From contig JADPYG010000089.1 of NCBI GenBank assembly GCA_017654735.1, positions 196,001 through 260,000 of the forward strand: a DNA stretch of 64,000 nt. Reading direction: 5' to 3'. Below are positions 58,342-64,000 of the stretch, piece after piece. Numbering within the stretch: position 1 is the stretch's first letter; every line of letters starts with the position of its first letter. The notes under the pieces were generated by a model. That model had not been told where the DNA came from and made no database searches. It saw only the letters and a list, made by a program, of their open reading frames with translations. Source of the DNA: Vishniacozyma victoriae. Taxonomy: Eukaryota > Basidiomycota > Tremellomycetes > Tremellales > Bulleribasidiaceae. The translations under genes and the position numbers were made by a program.

Positions 58342-58788
58342 ATGGATTACCTACCACCATCAGTCACAAAAGCCCTTGAAGGAGCTATAGTATGTCGTCC
58401 ATTATCTCCTCATATATGTCAAGAGAGTGGCTGACGAGCAGGACCCACACTCTCAACAAATCATTGAAACTCACTCTCAAACATTCTTCATTGCACTCAC
58501 CGTGAGCGATGTCCTTTGCATCAGTGAACAGAGCTTAAATATTAGACAATCTCATTCTTATTATCGTATATCTCCAAATCGGTTTTACTAGGTTTAGAAG
58601 TATTTACAGCTGGTTTCGTGATCTTACTACTCGTATGTCCTCCTCCCTACTTTCTCCTTTCCCCTCCCTTCCTCGTTCTCTTATGCAATGTGATAGGTGC
58701 TGATAAGTAGGTCGCTGTCCCCGCTTGGCCTTATCTCAGAAGAAATCCTATCCAATTCCTACCCGCTAGGAAATTGAAATCGACATAA
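58342..58788 (+). CDS. SPC1: Signal peptidase complex subunit 1 (SPC12-type)
   Basis: Four exons (58342-58389, 58442-58501, 58546-58632, 58711-58788) encode 90 residues. Small ER membrane protein with two spans (about residues 30-52 and 54-66) joined by a tight turn, and the family motif WPYLRRNPIQFLP after the second span; family members end the same region with W-P-x-Y-x-x-x-P-x-x-F/W-L. Spc1 is a non-catalytic subunit that helps the signal peptidase discriminate membrane proteins from signal peptides. The N-terminus MDYLPPSVTKALEGAID has the usual cytosolic form. Each intron falls on a codon boundary (phase 0). Confidence 0.88.
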
Positions 58789-59692
58789 AGACGTAAATCA
58801 AGGGAGGAGGCTCGATGGGTTGTATAATATTTCATGATTAACGACTTTTAATGATGTACGGCTTTCTCGCTACAATAAGCAACATGAGTTTTGCTCCTGG
58901 TATTTGAATCCATGGAGTCTCTACTGACTCTGCACTGATCACCCACATCAACCTCTTCGACCATATCATTCTCTCCGCCTTCGTTCCCGGATGAATCAAT
59001 CTTAATTCACCCCCTAGTCTGACTACCATACTTTCAGAAGTAGAACCAACGACTGACTGTTCTCCACCTATTCATGTGTTTCACTTTCAATTCTATCGAA
59101 GTAATGATCTAGTTTTCATGTTGCAAAGAACCCGACGAACCATATTGGACGATCCTCATCACAAGATCACCCAAACCCGATCCCCCCTCCTCTCCCAAAA
59201 TAGGCTTCAAACTCTATTCTATCCAGACTAAAAAGCACTACTACATTCCACGCCCTATTCCCAAAAGGAAGTCCCCGCAAAGGATTCTCAAGTCCAGTAC
59301 AAAGCACGGGATACAGAAAGGAATAGGCAGGGGTTCACACGCGGACCCATTGCCCCCCGACCGGCGGGCGGTGCTATTCAACAAAGGACGTGGGTGCTAG
59401 TAAGTTCCACGATGGCGGTGTAAGGGGGTAAGAGTACTTTGAGAAGGGATGTTGAAGCCTTCTAAAGGGGGTGGAAACATGTAACTCTAAGGGATGGAGC
59501 ATTCTAGTGTCCACTCATGAAGGGAAGGATAAGGGGTCGTTGGAGTAGATGTTGACAAAGGTTCGGGAAGTGCTCGTAGATTCCATCTAATCTGGATAAG
59601 GTATATATACCTGCACATATCTGCCTTTTTCTATTCTTCAATCAAATCTTTCAAGTCTTATCAGCTTAAGCAAACAACCAAACCAACGAACA
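58789..59692. promoter_or_regulatory. Promoter of the 60-residue protein with AGGGG repeats and TATA box
   Basis: About 900 bp. The distal half seems empty. The proximal part has four AGGGG (reverse CCCCT) stress-response-element cores (59329, 59423, 59466, 59532), a TATATA at 59602-59607 about 90 bp before the ATG, and a CT/CA-rich leader, as in strongly induced stress genes. Function is inference. Confidence 0.45.
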
Positions 59693-60003
59693 ATGTCCGA
59701 ACAACAGAACAAACGACAAGTCCCCGCTGAGGCTCAGGGTATGTTATTCCCCTTACCACTTTTTCTATCAACATCACTCTTGGTTCCAAGAAGCTAATCA
59801 ATAGCAATCAAGGAGACTTATTTCATCAACGCCGATGGAAACAAAGTCGAGAAGGATGACAATGGACAAGATATCTCTGGATTGAACGCCAACACCGACT
59901 GTAAGCCTATACCTTTAGCATGTCCCCACCATCCCTAAAAGAATATAGCTGACAAGTATCAGTTGACCTCTCCAACTTCAAAGATGGCAAGAAGGTCGAC
60001 TAA
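59693..60003 (+). CDS. Small hydrophilic protein of 60 residues
   Basis: Three exons (59693-59738, 59805-59900, 59963-60003), too short for simple frame detection, but the junctions keep phase and the protein is coherent: it starts MSEQQNKRQVPAEAQ and ends NFKDGKKVD. It is highly charged and polar (Lys, Asp, Asn, Glu, Gln), has no cysteine, membrane span or signal peptide, and resembles small hydrophilin-like stress proteins in composition only. No family recognised. The strong TATA and AGGGG-rich promoter suggests high or stress-induced expression. Confidence 0.7.
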
Positions 60004-60603
60004 ACCCCTCGTGATATATCCCAGGAACTGGGTCACGGACAAGTATAGCGATATACGTGTTCGTGTGGTATCGGATGTGAAACTTGAGTTGATTGGACAA
60101 GGAGAGGGGGATGGAGCAGTTATTGTACAACGGTGAATGATGCGGAGATATACTTGGTTCGCTTGTAGCTGTTGTAGCTCCATGGGAGGATGTATCGAAA
60201 CTGTGGATGATACTTGTTGCGTTGGCGTGTCGATCGAGCATCAAGTACCGAGTACTACTGGTTTTGAGGAGTCGATCGAGGTGTCCTGGTTTGGTCAGTC
60301 TTGACGATGAGCCTCCAAGTTCTGTATTTAGTGATCTGTGGGGAGCGATAGCCCTAGTCGTGAGAGGGGGAACATCAATAATTCGGACGTGTTAGGTCTC
60401 CGAGATGCAGGAGTATAGCACAGTCCCAAATGGTTTGAAGGATTTATCGACATTCAGTATCCCCAGTAGATCATTCTCCCAAACCCGTCACAATTGGGTC
60501 AGTCCAAGGTTCCAGGGGAGCGTCTCACATCTCCAAGAGCATATGGTGGATATACGTGACATGCGATATTTTATAGATCGAAAATCGTGGTTGAATTCTA
60601 AGT
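60004..60603. other. Convergent 3' spacer
   Basis: About 600 bp between the 60-residue protein (+) and COX6 (-). No exon supported; the small frames here lack codon structure or homology. Confidence 0.4.
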
Positions 60604-61229
60604 TTAAAGCCCGTATAGAGTCTCCTTGCTATCGATTCCTGTCTATCAGTATGCTCCTCACTCGATGCTCGGGCAGGTCTATCGCCCTGCCCTCAGATGA
60701 TAGACGTACCAAGATCCTTGATAACAGGACTCAATTCCTCGATATAAGCCTTGTACTGCCCAACATTCTCAACTTTTTCCTTAACACCCTCCAAAATCCT
60801 AACGGCAGTAGCGTAATCGTTAACTTTCCTAGCTGCCTTCAAAGCTTCAGTGATGACTGTAGTGTTGGGTACTAGATCGTAGGCGAAACAATTGTTTAAT
60901 CCTCTTTGAAGTTCAAATAGGTCGGAACAGTTTGCAAAGAATGAAGTGTATCTGTCGTTGAATGCTTGGAAAGATTCGGTTTCGTGGGCGTGTGCTCCGG
61001 GGCCGGAATTGAATCGGAGACCTGAGAGTCAGCGAGTCACGAGTGCGAAGCACGAGTGCTGAGTGATGAGGCATGGGAGTCTGGTACAGGAGTGTCGACG
61101 ACTCAGGGCAGTGACGAATTTGAATTGCAGTTGGGAAGATGGAGAAAACGTACCTAGAGCAACGGGCCTAATAACTCCTCCAGCCCTGAGGGAAGATCGA
61201 GCAAGTGTACGTGGGAGAGCGGACAACAT
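60604..61229 (-). CDS. COX6: Cytochrome c oxidase subunit Va/6
   Basis: Three exons (61229-61154, 61021-60710, 60638-60604) give 140 residues. N-terminal Arg/Ser/Leu-rich presequence without acids (MLSALPRTLARSSLRAGG), then the subunit Va fold: HETESFQAFNDRYTSFF, ELQRGLNNCFAYDLVP, ALKAARKVNDYATAVRILEG and VKEKVENVGQYKAYIEEL. It is a matrix-facing structural subunit of complex IV and a nucleotide-binding regulator in mammals. Intron 1 (61153-61022) is 132 bp, longer than usual here, and carries a GTGCGAAGCAC hairpin in a tract of repeated GAGT/ACGAGT words. The terminal exon encodes the end of the last helix. Confidence 0.95.
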
Positions 61230-61548
61230 TTTGATGTGGATGTTTCAGGTGGATGTAGTAGATGTGATGTATGTATATCACAGACAGCGATTCGTGGGTT
61301 TAGGGGTCGTCGGAGTAGAACGGGATTAATTCGTCAAAAATCATTTTAGATATTCCGCCCGTTCTGTCTTGTCTACACAAACATACACCGTCTGGGATGG
61401 TGGAATGCATAGACTGCCTTCTAATACATGCGCTTGATACTGATACAATATGGATGCGATGAATTCGCCAATTCAAAATATAGATCGTCCGTCATCTTGA
61501 CTCCTCACCCGTTGCTAGCCCTATTCTACTCGGTCTCCAAGCTCGTAC
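61230..61548. other. Spacer between COX6 promoter and BUD13 3' end
   Basis: About 320 bp, both genes on the minus strand. No feature recognised. Confidence 0.4.
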
Positions 61549-62988
61549 CTACATATCCTCCATACCCATCTGATCAGCTTGATATGTCCGCCTAGCAACA
61601 GTGTTCTGATGCTGGAAGTATTTCTTCTCAAACCCATTCGAGCGGTCTGGTATCAGCTTGAGCTTCGAACGGATGGAGTGGAATAAGAGGTTCAGGTCGA
61701 GGAGGATGAGTAGGGTCTTTGCGCAAGGCGAAGTAGGAGGGGGGAGGAGAGATGGATGAAAGGGGACAAGGGAAGAGACTCACCAACTCCATCCCATCTG
61801 AATCCTGGCAGGATATTGAATCGATTAGGAGCACTTGGGCCATTATATTTAGGTCGTCTAGGTCCTTTGTTCTTCCTCCTCCTCTATACATGTCAGCTTT
61901 CCGTCCGATCCTCTAGCGATTGACTGATAGATGTGGTGTGCGAAGCTTGGACATACCGTTAAGAATTCCGATGCTGGATCATTCCAACGTTCTACTTCTC
62001 TCATTTCTCTGTTTATGTGGACATCGTCTGCGTATCTGTTATTAGCATGTTCCCGCTGTATTGAACTCCATCACCCTGCCGGTAGCAGGCGCAGACTTGG
62101 TCGATGTAGCATCTACGCATGTCGCATGTCTGCGCCCGCTACAGAAGGAAAGCATAACTCACCTAGCAACATCCCTCTCTCCCATCTCCCTCTCCTGCCT
62201 AGCCCTATCTTCCCTCCCTTGCCTCTGAACCATCCCTTTACTCCATTCCTCCCTCTCTCTAGCCTTTCTCTTCTCCTCCTCTTCTTTCTCCTTAGCCTCC
62301 CTCTTTAATTTCTCAATATCCACAATCCGCCCAGAACTATCTCGATGTACAGTCTCTCCTGGTCCTTGTGCATGTCCTGATCCTGATCCTTCGCCTCTTT
62401 CGGCCTCTTCGGCCAAGGCAGCTGCGCGTTCGGCTGCTAATTGTTCTGCTTCTTCTCGGATTTGAGCGGCTGTTCGAAGACCTCCTTTACGTTTTGTTAA
62501 TTGCTTCTTCTCTTCTTTTTGGACTGCTTCCATGTCGGGTTTGATATCTTCGTCCATATTCCCTTCATCCGTGGTTCGTGATGGACCAGCTTGAGCGAGA
62601 GGAAGTGATGTGGATCCGACCGTCGCCCAGGTCGATTTAGATTTCTGGAAGGTAGCAAGAGATTTCCCCACGACTACCTGTCAGCTCTGACTCACTCTAC
62701 TCCACCCAAACAAACGTACTAGGAGCATCCTCCCCATCCACCATTTCAACATCTTCACCATGTTTCCATTCATCTTCATCCCGTAACTTCAACCCCTCCC
62801 CAGCTTCCAATTTAGTCACGTAATCTTCATTCTTGGGCTTCTTTTTACGTTTCTTTATCGTTGGGTCGTTTGAGCGGGATAGGATCGCTTCTGCCTTGGG
62901 ACCTGACATGTACCTTTTATCAGTATCGCGTTCAGAGAGGGATCGAGGGGACTTACTTCTGAGCGAGGTACGCTTTCATGTCCGACAT
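61549..62988 (-). CDS. BUD13: Pre-mRNA-splicing factor BUD13 (CWC26), RES complex
   Basis: Six exons (62988-62957, 62913-62720, 62673-62163, 62035-61957, 61883-61784, 61646-61549) encode 337 residues. The N-terminus [22 protein letters not shown] and the basic KKRKKKPK patch are typical. A charged coiled region with Glu/Lys/Arg runs follows. The conserved C-terminal BUD13 segment is clear: [51 protein letters not shown]13 with Snu17 and Pml1 forms the RES complex that promotes splicing and retains unspliced RNA, apt for an intron-dense genome. Intron 3 (62162-62036) contains a 15-bp-arm inverted repeat. Confidence 0.94.
62082..62142. repeat. Inverted repeat in BUD13 intron 3
   Basis: Arms GTAGCAGGCGCAGAC (62082-62096) and GTCTGCGCCCGCTAC (62128-62142) pair over 15 positions with one mismatch around a 31-nt loop. 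The hairpin lies between the donor of exon 3 and the acceptor of exon 4. Confidence 0.65.
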
Positions 62989-63435
62989 CTTGAGCTTTAT
63001 GTGTTGTGGTTATCCTCGTTTACGAGGTTTGCCGAAAGTACCCCTAGTAATGAAGTTTTCGATTCCGTCTGGATTAATTCGCTTCTTGGAGGAGCCTCCC
63101 TTCGTCGGTCTGAGAGTTGCTATTGCTGGAAGTATAGTAGGAGTAGGTGGTATGCGACTGCCACTATTTAAGGTCAAGTGGCGACTAAATGCGGCGTACT
63201 CCGCCTTTTGATACACACCTTCAGCTTGTATTGTCTGTCCCCCTCTTGGCCTAATATCCTATATTCTATTCATTCTTTTACTCAACCATCATCATCCCAC
63301 TCCACCCATATCCGCTTCTTGTTATATACACGCATCCGATTCTCTCACCCTCTTCCACTTCCGAACCTACCTTTGAAACGCCGATTCTGAAATCTTTCGG
63401 ACAACATCCCGAACACCCCTAATCTTTGTTAAAGA
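62989..63435. promoter_or_regulatory. Divergent promoter of BUD13 and NOT4
   Basis: About 450 bp between two start codons in opposite directions, with no supported exon. CT/AC-rich DNA from 63230 on looks like the NOT4 leader. Confidence 0.4.
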
Positions 63436-64000
63436 ATGCCCCTTCCCTCTTTACATCCTTCATTACCACAAAATCCAACTACCAATATGGCCTCATCGTC
63501 TTCGAGTTATTTTAGTTCTGGAGCTGGAAGAGCTGTTGGATCTACTGTTGGTGGTGGTGGTGGTGGAAGCGGGGCTGGATCTGGAGGGGTTAATAGGGAA
63601 ACGTTGAAGGGTTTACAGGATGTTGTATGGAGCGATGATGAGGTAAGTCACGTTTCTTCGCGTTTGACACGGCTTCTCTCTTCTGTTTGGATCGTTCGGT
63701 CCGAGGAAAAGGAGCTAGGAAGGATATGGTGGACCGTGGACGACGCGTACCATGCTGACAAGCAGGACGACCCAGATTGTTTACTCTGCGCCGAACCTCT
63801 AGATCTTTCCGACCTCAATTTCAGGCCTTGTCAATGTGGTTTACAGGTAAGCTCTACCTCTTCCGCTACCTGCGCTGAGGACGAGCTGATGTACAGATCT
63901 GTCAATTCTGCTACAACAAGCTCCTAGGCTCAGATTCGCGTTGTCCAGGATGTCGTCGACCATACGATGCCAAGGCTGTCATCTTCCAACCTGTTGATTT
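63436..64000 (+). CDS. NOT4: NOT4/MOT2 E3 ubiquitin ligase of the CCR4-NOT complex (5' part)
   Basis: Exons 63436-63642, 63766-63846 and 63897 onward, cut by the window end. After a Ser/Gly-rich N-terminus with a poly-Gly run (about residues 39-44), the C4C4 RING of NOT4 begins: CLLC (C74, C77), LNFRPCQCGLQICQFCY and SRCPGCRRPYD, followed by the start of the linker to the RRM (AVIFQPVD). NOT4 ubiquitinates ribosomal proteins and couples CCR4-NOT to translational quality control. The start could also be the second ATG at 63487, which would drop 17 residues of Pro/Ser-rich sequence. Confidence 0.95.

Overview
The window is nuclear DNA of a basidiomycete yeast or dimorphic fungus, most likely of the Tremellomycetes (Cryptococcus/Kwoniella/Tremella type). 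The signs are protein genes packed on both strands; many very short introns (about 45-70 bp) with GTATGT/GTAAGT/GTGAGT donors, a GCTGAC/GCTAAT-like branch site just before the acceptor, and TAG/CAG acceptors; compact intergenic gaps; and purely eukaryotic gene content. Exon joins below were made by hand from splice signals, reading phase and family similarity.

Thirty-two gene loci are described. Conserved cellular genes, in order: an unknown 3' gene end (1-313), an AlkB-type DNA dealkylase (610-1769, -), BCP1 (1977-3418, +), PAPS reductase (3577-4621, -), SAR1 (4860-6246, +), an ELYS-like nucleoporin (6465-8933, -), a KRE6/SKN1 glucan-synthesis protein (14165-16687, +), a DJ-1/PfpI protein (17049-17845, -), a GMC oxidoreductase (18677-21458, +), ARL2 (21983-22911, -), MRS2 (31360-33261, -), capping protein beta (33479-34612, +), a Rheb-like GTPase (35178-36650, -), AP-3 mu (37891-39650, -), a LACTB2-like hydrolase (40002-41651, +), a PfkB/MAK32-like kinase (45731-47300, -), an NCS1 permease (49392-51667, +), a SWIM+RING protein (52172-54943, -), a coiled-coil NCP1-like protein (55507-57261, -), SPC1 (58342-58788, +), a 60-residue protein (59693-60003, +), COX6 (60604-61229, -), BUD13 (61549-62988, -) and the 5' end of NOT4 (63436-64000, +).

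These genes are interrupted by three accessory islands. Island 1 (about 9.0-13.8 kb) and island 2 (about 22.9-31.2 kb) hold five large, mostly intronless genes that resemble no family I know but resemble one another. They share a roughly 100-residue N-terminal domain with a hydrophobic-x-hydrophobic-x-C...F-x-G core, then in several a W-x-N-P motif, a basic segment, and a long Ser/Pro/Gln/His-rich tail. One carries the domain twice and one looks broken. Island 3 (41.7-45.7 kb) holds a possible short member plus two orphan genes. This family is the best candidate for something undescribed.

Other points of interest: a perfect PCNA-binding motif at the start of the AlkB protein; a Rheb-like GTPase with no CAAX box, an altered NKxD box and an upstream in-frame extension; coding mini-exons of 4, 6, 9, 12 and 13 nt; a membrane-tethered GMC oxidoreductase; and a short GC-rich palindrome recurring in introns and 3' flanks. 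No rRNA, tRNA, CRISPR array or recognisable transposon was found.
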